DNA from: Trebonia sp963785645
Lineage (GTDB): Bacteria > Actinomycetota > Actinomycetes > Streptosporangiales > Streptosporangiaceae
Assembly (NCBI GenBank): GCA_963785645.1
Contig: CAWAWG010000005.1
Coordinates: forward strand, 310,001-374,000
Reading direction: 5' to 3'
Length of the DNA stretch: 64,000 nucleotides
Below, one piece after another: positions 7,214-17,741 of this stretch (position 1 is the first letter of the stretch; the number at the start of each line of letters is the position of its first letter). The notes beneath the pieces are model-generated. The model had not been told where the DNA came from. It saw only the letters and a program-made list of their open reading frames with translations, and ran no database searches. The translations under genes were made by a program, and so were the position numbers.

Positions 7214-10200
7214 CTAACTGGCGATGCAGGACGGGCCGAGCAGCTGCTTGAGGTCGGCGTGGAGGGCGGGGCCGGGGGTGACGCGGAGCTTGTCGTCCAG
7301 GCGGACGACGGTCGTCTTCTGGTTGCCGCGCAGGCGCAGGTGGACCTCGGTCGTGCCCGGGTGGGTGCGGAGCACGTCGCGGAGCTGCTCGACCACCGGG
7401 GGCACGCACTTGGTGACCGGCAGCTGCAGCACGATCGGGGCGGTGCCGTCCGCGCCGGTCGTGAGGTCGGGGATCGTCATGTCCATCGCGATGAGCTTCG
7501 GGACGTCGTCGCGCCGGTCGACCTTGCCCTTGACGATGACGATCGCGTCGTCGGCGATGGCCGTGGCGTAGAGCTGGTAGCTGTTGGGGAAGAACAGCAC
7601 CTCGATCGCGCCGCCGAGGTCCTCCAGGGTGGCGGCGGCCCAGGCGTCGCCCTTCTTGGTGACCTTGCGGGTGACGCCGGACAGGATGCCGCCGATCTTG
7701 ACGATCTGGCCGTCGTTGCGGCCGCTCGGCCGGGGACGGCGCGGGCGGTCGCCCTCTTCGTCGTCGCCGTCCTCGCCGGCGCGCCATCAGCTCGGCGACC
7801 GAGATGTCGGTGTCCGTTCGCGATGATGTGCTCGATGCCGAGCAGCGGGTGGTCGGAGACGTACAGGCCGAGCATCTCCCGCTCGAAGTTGAGCCGGGTC
7901 TTCTTGTCCCACTCGGCGTCGGGGATCGCGACCTCGAACGCGGCCTCGGCCTCCTCGTCGCCGCCGAAGAGGGCGTCCTGGCCGATCGCCTCGTTGCGCT
8001 TGAGGTCGATGACCGAGTCGACGGCCTGCTCGTGGATGAGCGACAGGCCCTTGCGCGGGTGGCCGAAGGAGTCGAACGCGCCCGCCTTGACCAGGGACTC
8101 GATGACCCGCTTGTTGCAGACGACCGCGGGGACCTTGCGCAGGAAGTCGGCGAAGCTGGTGAACTCGCCCTTGGACTTGCGGGTCGCGACGATCGCCTCG
8201 ACCACGTTCGCGCCGACGTTGCGGATCGCGGCCAGGCCGAAGCGGACGTCCGCGCCGACGGCGGTGAAGGTGGCGACGCGACGCGTTGACGTCCGGCGGC
8301 AGCACCTTGACGCCCATCCGGCGGGACTCCGACAGGTAGAGCGCGGACTTGTCCTTGTCGTCGCCGACGGAGGTGAGCACGGCGGCCATGTACTCGGCCG
8401 GGTAGTTCGCCTTGAGGTACGCGGTCCAGTAGGAGACCAGGCCGTAGGCGGCGGAGTGCGCCTTGTTGAACGCGTAGCCGGCGAACGGGACCAGGACGTC
8501 CCACACCGCCTGGATCGCCTTGTCGGAGTAGCCGCGCTCCTTGCAGCCCTCGTGGAAGGGCACGAACTCCTTGTCCAGGATCTCCTTCTTCTTCTTGCCC
8601 ATCGCCCGGCGCAGCAGGTCGGCCTGGCCGAGCGTGTAGCCGGCCAGGATCTGCGCCGCGCGCTGCACCTGCTCCTGGTAGACGATCAGGCCGTAGGTGG
8701 GCTCCAGGATCTCCCGCAGCGGCTCTTCCAGCTCGGGGTGGATCGGGGTGATCTCCTGCTGGCTTGTTCTTGCGCAGCGCGTAGTTGGTGTGGCTGTTGA
8801 CGCCCATCGGGCCGGGCCGGTACAGGGCGCCGAGGGCGGAGATGTCCTCGAAGTTGTCCGGCTTCATCTGGCGCAGCAGGGTCCGGTAGCCGCAGGAGTC
8901 GAACTGGAACACGCCCAGCGTGTCGCCGCGGGACAGCAGCTCGTAGGCGGGCTTGTCGTCCAGCGTCAGGTCGAGCAGGTCGATCTTGAGGCCCCGGTTG
9001 TCCTCGATGGCCTTGACCGCGTCGGCCATGATCGTCAGGTTGCGCAGGCCGAGGAAGTCCATCTTCAGCAGGCCGAGGCCCTCGCAGGTCGGGTAGTCGA
9101 ACTGCGTGATGACCGCGCCGTCGTTGGGCCTGATCCAGATCGGGATGTGGTCGGTGAGCGGCTCGGCGGACATGATCACGCCGGCCGCGTGCACGCCGGG
9201 CTGGCGGATCAGCCCCTCGATGCCCTTGGCGGTGTCGATGATCTGCTTGACCTCGGCCTCGGTGTCGTAGAGGTTGCGCAGGTCGCCTGCCTCGCCGTAG
9301 CGGGGGTAGTCCTCGTCGAAGATGCCCGACAGCGGGATGTCCTTGCCCATCACGGCCGGCGGGAACGCCTTGGTGATGCGGTCGCCGAGGGCGTAGGGGA
9401 AGCCGAGGACCCGGGTCGAGTCCTTGATCGCGGCCTTCGCCTTGATCGTGCCGTAGGTGATGATCTGGGCGACCTTGTCGCTGCCCCACTTCTGGGTGAC
9501 GTAGCGGATGACGTCGGCGCGGCCGCGTTCGTCGAAGTCGATGTCGATGTCGGGCATCGAGATGCGCTCGGGGTTGAGGAACCGCTCGAAGATCAGGCCG
9601 TGCTCGAGCGGGTCGAGGTCGGTGATGCCCATCGCGTAGGCGACGATGCTGCCGGCGGCCGAGCCGCGGCCGGGGCCGACCGCGACGCCGTTGTTCTTCG
9701 CCCAGTTGATGAAGTCGGCGACCACCAGGAAGTAGGCCGGGAAGCCCATCTGGACGATGATGCCGATCTCGTACTCGGCCTGCTTGCGCCGGGTCGTCGG
9801 CGATCCCGGCCGGGTAGCGCTGCGCCATGCCCTTCCAGACCTCGGCGGCGAACAGCGCGTCCTCCGACTCGAACCCCGCCGGGATCGGGAAGCGCGGCAT
9901 CAGGTTGACGAACTCGAACATGCCCGCCGTGTCGACCCGGTCGGCGATCAGCAGCTGGGTGTTGCGGCAGCCCTCGGCCCAGACGTCGCTGTTGTTGACC
10001 GCGTACATCTCGGCGGGCGACTTGATGTAGTAGCCGGTGCCGTCGAACTTGAACCGGTCCGCGTCGGCCAGGGTCTTGCCGGTCTGGATGCACAGCAGCA
10101 GGTCGTGCGCCTGGGCGTCGCTTTCCTTGCTGTAGTGCGAGTCGTTGGTGACGACCGGCGGGATGTCCAGCTTCTGGCGCGATCTCGATCAGCCCGTCGC

Positions 10201-10808
10201 GGACCCGGGTCTCGATGGAGAGGCCGTGGTCCATCAGCTCGAGGAAGTAGTTCTCCTTGCCGAACATGTCCTGGTACTCGGCGGCGGACTTCAGCGCCTC
10301 GTCGAACTGGCCGAGCCGCAGCCGGGTCTGCAGCTCACCGGAGGGGCAGCCGGTGGAGGCCATCAGGCCGGCCGCGTGCTCGGCGAGGATCTCCTTGTCC
10401 ATCCGGGCCCACTTGCGCAGCCAGCCCTCGGCGTAGGAGCGGCGTGGTGAGCTTGAACAGGTTGTGCAGGCCCTCGTTGTTCCGCGCCCAGATCGTCTTG
10501 TGCAGGTAGGCGCCGGAGGCGGAGACGTCGTCGCTCTTCTGGTGCGGCTGGCCCCACAGGACGCGGTTCTTGTTGCCCCGGTACTCGGGCGCGACGTAGG
10601 CCTCGATGCCGATGACCGGGGTGATGCCGGCGTCCTTGGCCTGCCGGTGGAACTCGGCCGCGCCGTACATGTTGCCGTGGTCGGTCATCGCCACGTGCGT
10701 CATGCCGTTGGCCTTGACCTCCTTGAACAGCTCCTTGAGCCGGGCGGCGCCGTCGAGCATCGAGTACTCGGTGTGCACGTGCAGGTGGGCGTAGGGGGTG
10801 TCAGCCAT
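7214..10808 (-). CDS. dnaE: DNA polymerase III alpha subunit (six frameshifts)
   Basis: Catalytic subunit of the chromosomal replicase, about 1190 residues when repaired. The PHP domain opens with YAHLHVHTEYSMLDGAARLK and VAMTDHGNMYG. The polymerase active site is PDIDIDFDERGR near 9545, with GPGRGSAAGSIVAYAMGIT just before it. Fingers and helix-hairpin-helix follow, and the OB/C-terminal region ends VTPGPALHADLKQLLGP. ATG 10808 has AGGAGG ten bases upstream. Single extra bases are inferred near 10440, 10178, 9794, 8763, 8283 and 7779; for example AACAAGCAG reads AACAAGCCAG at 8763. Six shifts in an essential enzyme point to sequence error rather than decay. Four 17-bp repeats lie just upstream. 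Confidence 0.95.
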
Positions 10809-10848
10809 GTGCGATCATCGCCTCCTGCTAGTGCCTGAAGTTGTCCCC

Positions 10849-10916
10849 GGCCGACGGGCACGCCCTGCTTACAGGCATGCTCGTTTACGGGCACGCACTG
10901 TTTACGGGCACGCACC
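10849..10916. repeat. Four 17-bp direct repeats upstream of dnaE
   Basis: Units at 10849, 10866, 10883 and 10900 with exact 17-bp spacing. The two best units read GTTTACGGGCACGCACT and GTTTACGGGCACGCACC; the others keep the ACGGGCACGC or TTACAGGCATGC core. They end 41 bases upstream of the dnaE start codon, where a regulator could bind. The rest of the 10809-11141 gap shows no gene. Confidence 0.8.
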
Positions 10917-11141
10917 GCACCGCTGTTCCCTGGAGGGCCCCCGGAGGCTCCGTCGGTCAGCGGTCGCGGTGGCTCGAACCGGTGTGCGTCTACCTTAGCG
11001 GGTCCGGCGGCCGGGTTGTTGGTCCCGCGCCGAGAACCGGACCGAGAGAAATGGCGGGTGCCTGGACCACGTCACGCGGGCGGCAGAGCACCGCGATCGG
11101 GCCGGTGGCCTGCCCGTGACCAGGATGATATCGCCCGGCGG

Positions 11142-11642
11142 CTACGAGGCCGGGCGCAGGGCTTCGTCGATGCGGACTTCCCAGCGGGAGCCGCTTGAGA
11201 CGGTGACGAGGACCTTGATCTCCTTGCCCAGTGCGGCGTGCGGCGGGCGTGAGGGTGATTCCGCCGGGGCTTTGGCCGTTACCGCAGGGGACGGTCCACT
11301 TCAGGTCGATCGCCGAGTTGGCGAGGTGCGCGCTGCCCGTGCCTATGCAGTTGAGCCAGAACACCATGCTGGACTTGGCCGTGACGCCGAACTCGCGGGC
11401 GTGGTGCCGGTCTTGGCCTTGACGACCATCTTGTATATCGCGCCGTCTAGGCCGTTCCAGGACGTCGGGCACCGGGAACGGGGGGAAGTTCTTCGTGCTC
11501 CCGTGCTGCACCGGGCCGATGGCCTGCGAGTCGACCGTGGCGCCGGCGGCGCCACGCAGCAGCCTGCGGCGAGCGCGAGCCCGGACAGGCTGAGGAAGAC
11601 AGTCAGCGGGGTACGGACGTGGCGGTGAATGGGCACGGTCAT
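11142..11642 (-). CDS. Small secreted or lipoprotein, several frameshifts
   Basis: ATG 11642 begins MTVPIHRHVRTPLTVF, followed by a signal sequence ending in the lipobox LALAAGC at about residues 23-29. The mature part, rebuilt across at least four single-base shifts, contains ATVDSQAIGPVQHGSTKNFP, then GLDGAIYKMVVKAKTGT, AKSSMVFWLNCIGTGSAHLA and WTVPCGNGQSPGGI, and ends SSGSRWEVRIDEALRPAS before TAG at 11142. Two cysteines in the mature domain may form a disulphide. It resembles small exported actinobacterial proteins of unknown function. It lies 14 bases downstream of rluD. Confidence 0.5.
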
Positions 11643-11656
11643 GCACCTTCCGTGGT

Positions 11657-12589
11657 CTAGCTTTCTGCGGCGAGGACATCCAGGGCGTGCGCGAGGTCGT
11701 CAGGGTATCGCGATTCGAAGGTGACTTCACGGCCGGTGGACGGGTGCTCGAAGGAAAGGCGGACAGCGTGCAGCCACTGCCTGGTCAGCCCGAGGTGCGC
11801 CGCGAGCACCGGGTCCGCTCCGTAGAGCAGGTCACCGCAGCACGGATGGCGCAGCGCGGCCATGTGCACCCGGATCTGGTGGGTGCGGCCCGTTTCCAGG
11901 CCGACGCTGAGCAGGGACGCGGCGCGGAACGCCTCGATCGTATCGTAGTGCGTGACGGAGGGCCGCCCGTCCGTGACGACGGCGAAGCGGCCGTCGCCGG
12001 ACGGGTGGCGGCCGATCGGGGCATCGATCGTGCCGCACAGCGGGTCCGGGTGCCCTTGGATCAGCGCATGGTAGGTCTTCGACACCGTCCGATCGCGGAA
12101 CGCCTGCTTGAGCGCGCTGTAGGCCGACTCCGACTTGGCGACCACCATCACGCCGGTGGTGTTCGCGTCGAGCCGGTGCACGATGCCCTGCCGTTCGGCC
12201 GCGCCGCTGGTCGCGACCCGGTGGCCGGAACCAAGCAGGCCGCCGATCACCGTCGGGCCCGGTCCAGCCGGGAGTCGGGTGGGCCGCCACGCCCCGGGGC
12301 TTGTCGACGACGACGATGTCGTCGTCCTCGTACACGATCCCCATGCCGGGTACCGGCTCGGCCTTAGCGGCCGCGGCCTCGGCGCGGGCGGGGGCGGCAG
12401 CGTCACGGTCAGTTCCGCTCCGGCCGACACCCGGTCGGACTTCACCGCCTGCTTGCCGTCGAGGAGCACGTCACCGGCGGCGATCAGTTCGGCCGCCCCG
12501 GTCCTGGAAAACCCGAACATCCGGGCCAGGGCCGCATCGAGCCGTTCCCCCTCGAGGCCCTCGGGAACGTAAACGAGCCGTGTGCTCAC
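11657..12589 (-). CDS. rluD: RluD-type rRNA pseudouridine synthase
   Basis: Converts uridines of 23S rRNA helix 69 (in E. coli RluD) to pseudouridine. It has an N-terminal S4 RNA-binding domain (LDAALARMFGFSRTGAAELI) and the catalytic motif HRLDANTTGVMVVAKSESAY, with the aspartate as nucleophile, then KTYHALIQGHP and LETGRTHQIRVHMA. Two compensating shifts near 12345 and 12255 hide the segment MGIVYEDDDIVVVDKPRGVA. The GTG start at 12589 overlaps the lspA stop by four bases (GTGA). The lspA-rluD order is standard in actinobacteria. Confidence 0.9.
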   Translation of the reverse strand: MSTRLVYVPEGLEGERLDAALARMFGFSRTGAAELIAAGDVLLDGKQAVKSDRVSAGAELTVTLPPPPAPRPRPLRPSRYPAWGSCTRTTTSSSSTSPGAWRPTRLPAGPGPTVIGGLLGSGHRVATSGAAERQGIVHRLDANTTGVMVVAKSESAYSALKQAFRDRTVSKTYHALIQGHPDPLCGTIDAPIGRHPSGDGRFAVVTDGRPSVTHYDTIEAFRAASLLSVGLETGRTHQIRVHMAALRHPCCGDLLYGADPVLAAHLGLTRQWLHAVRLSFEHPSTGREVTFESRYPDDLAHALDVLAAES

Positions 12590-13243
12590 GATTCCGCGGG
12601 CTCCGCGTTCTCCCCGGCCGACGCCGCCGAGCCGGGTGGCGCATCCCCGTCCTCGTCAGCACCGTCCTCGCCAGCACTGTGCTGGTCAACGCTATGTTCG
12701 TCAACGCTGTGCTCGTCGACACGGGGCGTGCCGTCCAGGTGGTAGCCGCGCATCGCGAGGATGACCATCAGGATGCCGCCGCAGACGATCGCCGAGTCGG
12801 CGAGGTTGAAGATCGGGTAGTACCGGGGGACCACGCCGATCCAGTCGACGACGTAGCCGCGGAACAGCCCCGGGGACCGGAAGATCCGGTCGCCCAGGTT
12901 CCCCATCGCGCCGCCGAGCAGCAGGCCCAGGGCGATCGCCCAGCCGACGGAGTACAGCTTCCGCGCGGTGCGCGCGATGTAGACGATCACGCCGAAGGCG
13001 ATGACGGTGAACACCGCCGTCTCCCCGGTGCCGACGCTGAACGCCGCACCGGGATTCCTGGTCAGCCAGAGCTCAAAGACGTTCCCGAGCAGGTGCACCG
13101 GCTGGTCGGGGCGCAGGTGCGCGACGACGATGCGCCTTGCTGGTGATGTCGGCGGCGAGCACGAAGGCCGCGACGCCGGCCAGCACGGCGACCCGCCGCC
13201 TGCGCGGCGGCGCGCCGTCGCCGACCACGGGATCGCTCACCAC
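12586..13243 (-). CDS. lspA: Signal peptidase II (lipoprotein signal peptidase)
   Basis: Membrane aspartic protease that cleaves lipoprotein precursors before the lipidated cysteine. The N-terminal helix is VAVLAGVAAFVLAADITSK; a shift near 13130 joins it to LLGNVFELWLTRNPGAAFSV. Both catalytic regions are present: GGAMGNLGDRIFR and YYPIFNLADSAIVCGG. The C-terminus carries an unusual acidic tail with VDEHSVDEHSVDQHSAGEDG repeats, not needed for catalysis. The start may be one of the tandem GTGs at 13243/13240, or GTG 13273 just after dksA; the residues between are V-S-E-S repeats. It is coupled to rluD by a GTGA overlap. Confidence 0.9.
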
Positions 13244-13287
13244 TGATTCGCTGACCGCTGATTCGCTGACCACGGGGCCGGACGGGC

Positions 13288-13732
13288 TCAGCGGCGTTCC
13301 TGGCGCTGCTTGCACGCCACGCACAGGGTCGCCCGCGGGAAATGCCTGCAGCCGCGCCTTCCCTATCGGCTTGCCGCACGATTCGCACACTCCATATGTT
13401 CCGGCCTCGATCCGCACCAGAGCGTGCTCGGTTTGCTCAAGCAGCTCGCGCGTGTTGTTGCTGAGCGCGAGCTCATGCTCCCGCTCGAACAGCTTAGAGC
13501 TCGCGTCGGCCTCATCGTCCCCGGCCTCGGTCGCCGCGTCACCCAGCCGGGCGGCTATCTGCGCCTGTGACTCGCCGAGCTCGGCGCGCAGCGCGATCGC
13601 TTCTTTCTCTAGCTCGATACGGAGTTCGGCGAGCTCGGCGTCGGACCACGGATCCTCGCCAGGCCGCACCGGCAGGGCGGCGGCACGTGGTGGCGGCCCC
13701 GGATTGGCGGCACTGTGCGGCGCAGCGGTCAT
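13288..13732 (-). CDS. DksA/TraR-type zinc-finger protein
   Basis: About 148 residues. The N-terminal coiled coil is ELRIELEKEAIALRAELGES continuing to FEREHELALSNNTRELLEQT, and the C4 zinc finger is YGVCESCGKPIGKARLQAFP followed by ATLCVACKQRQERR after a +1 shift near 13338. This is the arrangement of actinobacterial DksA/TraR-C4 proteins, which bind in the RNA polymerase secondary channel or act as general regulators. The gene lies upstream of lspA on the same strand, 45 bases or less away. ATG 13732 is preceded by AGGAACCGA-like sequence. Confidence 0.85.
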
Positions 13733-14195
13733 GTTCGGTTCCTCGGATCATAGATTCGGACAGACAACGGAGGATACGGCTCCGTGTCTCCAGTCGCAAA
13801 CCCGTTCGGTGAAAGCAGAATTCCCAGGCGGCTTTGCGCCTCGCGGCGGGAAGACTCCCCCGGTCGGCCCGAGCGCCGGCAGGCGGCGAGCGGGATATGA
13901 TTGGGGAGCTTTGATGGGGACAGCTGCCACGGAACGCAGCACGGAGCGACCCGGGGACGGTGCGAGCCCGGGTGCGTGCGCCGTGGACCAGATCACCCCG
14001 GAGCGGCCGGAAGAAAGGCCCCCACCGACCGGGATTCGCGCCCGGATCGCGGCCCAGTCAGCTGACCTCGTGTTGGCTGACCCGGTGTCGGCTGAACGGT
14101 GTCAGCCGGCCCGGTGGTGGCTGAGTAGAACCGGCAAAGACAAAATCGAGAGGTCCGAACGGGTGCGGCTTACTCCGAATCCCCTACCTTCTCGC
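13733..14195. other. Divergent upstream region of dksA-like gene and ileS
   Basis: About 460 bases between the divergent dksA-like gene and the ileS leader. An open frame from ATG 13914 could encode about 98 residues (MGTAATERSTERPGDG), but it lacks a good ribosome site, has no recognisable domain and runs into the T-box leader, so I do not call it. The region should hold the ileS promoter. Confidence 0.5.
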
Positions 14196-14346
14196 GGTGC
14201 CTGGTAGGCCATATCAGGAACGGCAGAAGGAGTGCGGCAGGCAGAGGTAGGCAGAGGGGTCCCTGCGGGCAATGAGGGTGGTACCGCGGGGCGACGGGAA
14301 ACGTGCCTCGTCCCTCTGGCTGAGCTGATTCGCTGACGCTGGAGGA
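14196..14346 (+). promoter_or_regulatory. ileS T-box leader (ultrashort stem I type)
   Basis: The canonical T-box sequence AGGGTGGTACCGCG lies at 14274-14287, 65 bases before the ileS ATG. Upstream, GGCCATATCAGGAACGGC at about 14208-14225 offers an ATC isoleucine specifier codon at 14213-14215 in a short stem-loop. Downstream, GTGCCTCGTCCCTC (14303-14316) can pair with the GGAGGA ribosome site at 14341-14346, so uncharged tRNA-Ile would release the site. This is the translational T-box known for actinobacterial ileS; there is no terminator U-tract. The parts are seen; the folding is inferred. Confidence 0.9.
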
Positions 14347-14352
14347 CCCGAA

Positions 14353-17300
14353 ATGCCGGATATGCCCGCACTGCCCGCGCAGCCGGATCTGCCCGCGATC
14401 GAGCACGAGATGCTCGCCCGGTGGAACCGGGACCGGACCTTCGAGGCGTCGCTGAAGCAGACCGAGGGCGCGCCGCGGTGGACCTTCTACGAGGGGCCGC
14501 CGACGGCGAACGGCATGCCGGGCGTGCACCATATCGAGGCCCGGGTCTTCAAGGATCTCTTCCCCCGGTTCAAGACCATGCAGGGGTTCCACGTCATCCG
14601 CAAGGCCGGCTGGGACTGCCACGGGCTGCCCGTCGAGGTCGCCGTCGAGAAGGAACTCGGGCTGTCCGGCAAGAAGGACATCGAGACCTACGGCGTCGCC
14701 GAGTTCAACGCGCGTTGCCGCGAGTCGGTGCTGCGGCACGTCGACGCGTTCTCCGCGCTCACCACGCGGATGGGCTACTGGATCGACCTGTCCACCGCCT
14801 ACCGCACCATGGACGCGCAGTACGTGGAGTCCGTCTGGTGGGCGCTCAAGACGATCTATGACAAGGGGCTGCTGGTCAGGGACTTCCGGATCAGCCCGTA
14901 CTGCCCGCGGTGCGGCACTCCGCTGTCCGACCACGAGATGGGGCAGCCGGACGTCTACCGGGAGGTCACCGACCCCTCGGTCACCGTGCGGTTCCGTCGA
15001 CCTCGGTCCCTGAGGGCAGCGACCCCCGGCTCGCCGGGGCCGACCTGCTGGTCTGGACGACGACCCCGTGGACGCTCGTGTCCAACACCGCGATCGCCGT
15101 CCACCCCGACGTCAAGTACGTGATCGCCCGGCGCATCGGAGGGCCCGACAAGGTCGTGGTGGCCGAGGCGCTGTGGCCGCGGGTGCTCGGCGAAGGGCTG
15201 GCATGTGCTCGCCACGGTCCCGGGCAGCGAGTTGCTCGGGGCAGAGTACACGCCTCCGTTCGGGATGGTCGCTATTCCCGGCGCTCACCGGGTGGTGAGC
15301 GGCACCTTCGTGACCACCGAGGACGGGACCGGCCTGGTGCACCTGGCGCCGGCCTTCGGCGCCGACGACCTGGCGGTCGTGCGCGCCAACGGGATGCCGG
15401 TCGTCAACCCGGTGCGGGCGGACGGGCGGTTCGAAGAGGGGCTGCCGCTGGTCGGCGGGCTGTTCTTCAAGGACGCCGACCAGCCGCTGACCGCGGACCT
15501 GGCCGAGCGCGGGGACTGCTCTTCCGGTCGGAGCCGCACGTGCACAGCTACCCGCACTGCTGGCGGTGCGGGACCACACTGCTGTACTACGCGCTGCCGT
15601 CCTGGTACATCAGGACGACCGCGGTCAAGGACCAGCTGCTCGCGGAGAACGAGAAGACCAACTGGCAGCCGCCGACGATCAAGGACGGCCGGTACGGCGA
15701 GTGGCTGCGCAACAACGTCGACTGGGCGCTGTCGCGGACCCGGTACTGGGGCACGCCGCTGCCCGTTTGGGAGTGCCCGTCGGCGCATGTGACGTGCGTC
15801 GGATCGCTCGCCGAGCTCGGCGGGCTGGCCGGCCGCGACCTGTCGGGGCTCGACCCGCACCGGCCGTTCGTGGACGACGTGACGTTCCCGTGCCCGTCGT
15901 GCGGGCTCGACGCGGTCGCGGGCGCCGGAGGTGATCGACGTCTGGTTCGACTCCGGGTCGATGCCGTTCGCCCAATGGGGTGCGCCGCTGCGGAACGCGG
16001 TCGTCGTTCGAGTCGGCGTACCCGGCTCAGTTCATCTGCGAGGCGATCGACCAGACGCGGGGCTGGTTCTACTCGCTGATGGCCGTGGGGACGCTGGTGT
16101 TCGGGCGGTCGGCGTACGAGAACGTGGTCTGCCTCGGGCTTGTCACGGACGAGCAGGGACGGAAGATGTCCAAGCACCTCGGCAACGTCATCGAGCCGAT
16201 GGGACTGCTCGACGCGCACGGGGCGGACGCGGTGCGCTGGTTCTTCGCCGCGTCCGGGTCGCCCTGGGGGCAGCGGCGGATCGGGCCCGCCGTGCTTGAC
16301 GAGATCGTGCGGAAGGTGCTGCTCACCTACTGGAACACGGTGTCGTTCCTGGTGCTGTACGCGAACGCGAGCGCGGAGGAGTGCTGGCTCAGGGTCCGGG
16401 GCTGGCTCAGGGTCGGGGCTGGCTCGGGTCCGGGGCCGACTGGGTCCGGTGCCGGCGCTGGTGCGGCCTGGACGCCGGAGGATGCCGCGCTCGCGCCGGT
16501 CCCCGGCTCGCGGCCGCTGCTCGACCGGTGGCTGCTGTCGGAGGTGCACGCGTGCGTGCGGGACGTGACGGCTGCCCTGGAGGCGTTCGACACGGCCGCC
16601 GCCGGGCGGCGGCTGGCCGCGCTCATCGACGACCTGTCCAACTGGTACGTGCGGCGGTCCCGGCGGCGGTTCTGGGACGGGCCCGGTTCGCCGGACGGCG
16701 CCTCGGCGTTCGCGACCCTGCACGCGGCACTGGTGACGGTGACCACGATGCTCGCGCCGATCACGCCGTTCCTGTCCGACTACCTGTGGGGCGTGCTGCG
16801 GCCCGCCGACGGCCCGGAGTCGGTGCACCTCGCGTCGTGGCCGTCGGTTGACCCGACGCTGATCGACCCGGCCCTGTCGTCGCAGATGGCCCTCGCGCGG
16901 CGGCTCGTCGAGCTTGGCCGGTCGGCGCGGTCGGCGGCGTCGGTGCGGACCCGGCAGCCGCTGTCCCGCGCGCTTGTCGGGGCGCCCGGGTTCGCCTCGC
17001 TGCCCGCCGAACTGCGAGATCTCGTGGCGTCCGAACTGAACGTGCACTCGGTTGAGCCGCTCGACTCGGCCGGCGGGGAACTCGTCAGCGTACACCGTCA
17101 AGCCGGAGTTCCGCTCCCTCGGGCGCCGGTTCGGGTCGGCGACCCAGGCGGTCGCGGCCGTGATCCGGGCAGCGGACCCCGCGGTCCTGGCGCACGCGGT
17201 GGCCGGCCCCGGCGGATCGGTGACGGTGCAGGTCCCTTCGGTGGGACCGGTGACGCTGACCGCCGCGGACCTCGTCGTGACGCAGACGCCGCTCGCGGGC

Positions 17301-17654
17301 TGGGGCGTGGCCTCCGCCGGCGGCGAGACCGTCGCGCTCGACCTGGCCGTATCGGACGCGCTGCGCGCCGAGGGGTACGCGCGCGAGGTCGTCCGGCTGA
17401 TCCAGGAGGCACGCAAGGCCCGGGTCTCAATGTCAGCGACCGGATCGTGGTGCGCTGGGCCGCGCAGGACGCCGACCTGGCGGCGGCGCTGGACGAGCAC
17501 GGCCGCATGATCGCGGGCGAGGTGCTCGCGGTGTCCTTCCGGCGCGGGCGACGCGGACGCTGTCCGTGGCAGCGAGGCGGGCCCGGTCGGGGCGTGGCAC
17601 GAGTACGCCGACGCCGACCTGGGCCTGCGCTTCTGGCTGGCGGTGGCCGCTTAG
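14353..17654 (+). CDS. ileS: Isoleucyl-tRNA synthetase (several frameshifts)
   Basis: Charges tRNA-Ile with isoleucine; about 1090 residues when repaired. The class I HIGH region is YEGPPTANGMPGVHHIEARV, the KMSKS loop is GRKMSKHLGNVIEP near 16165, and zinc-ligand cysteines appear in YCPRCGTPLSDHE and FPCPSCGLDA. The editing domain includes DLLVWTTTPWTLVSNTAIAV. Frameshifts lie near 14995, 15195, 15515, 15925, 16005, 17090, 17422 and 17550; the C-terminus rebuilt is WHEYADADLGLRFWLAVAA. After VLYANASAEE (16380-16470) there is a Gly/Arg/Ala-rich insert made of short tandem repeats, absent from most IleRS. ATG 14353 follows GGAGGA by six bases and is under T-box control. Confidence 0.95.
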
Positions 17655-17670
17655 CCGTTCTCCGCTCGCA

Positions 17671-17716
17671 TGGATGTGCGTCTGGTGCGCCTACGGGGGC
17701 ACCAGAGGCACATCCA
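17671..17716. terminator. Long hairpin terminator between ileS and membrane-protein gene
   Basis: Inverted repeat TGGATGTGC-TCTGGTGC / GCACCAGA-GCACATCCA with one mismatch pair and a short loop. It begins 16 bases after the ileS stop and 26 bases before the 3' end of the convergent gene, so it serves both strands. No U-tract. Confidence 0.8.
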
Positions 17717-17741
17717 CGGAGTCAAAGGCGGTGTTTCGCTG

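Noticed and set aside
7202..9908. Long plus-strand open frames opposite dnaE
   Set aside because: They are antisense shadows typical of high-GC DNA. The minus strand encodes unmistakable DnaE motifs.
7214..10808. Programmed frameshifting or inteins in dnaE
   Set aside because: The shifts lack slippery heptamers, are scattered, and removing one base each restores normal family sequence without extra domains.
10849..10916. CRISPR array
   Set aside because: Repeats are 17 bp, directly adjacent with no spacers, and no cas genes are present. The same holds for 27927-27994.
13914..14210. 98-residue plus-strand frame upstream of ileS
   Set aside because: Weak start context, no similarity to known families, and its end overlaps the T-box leader.
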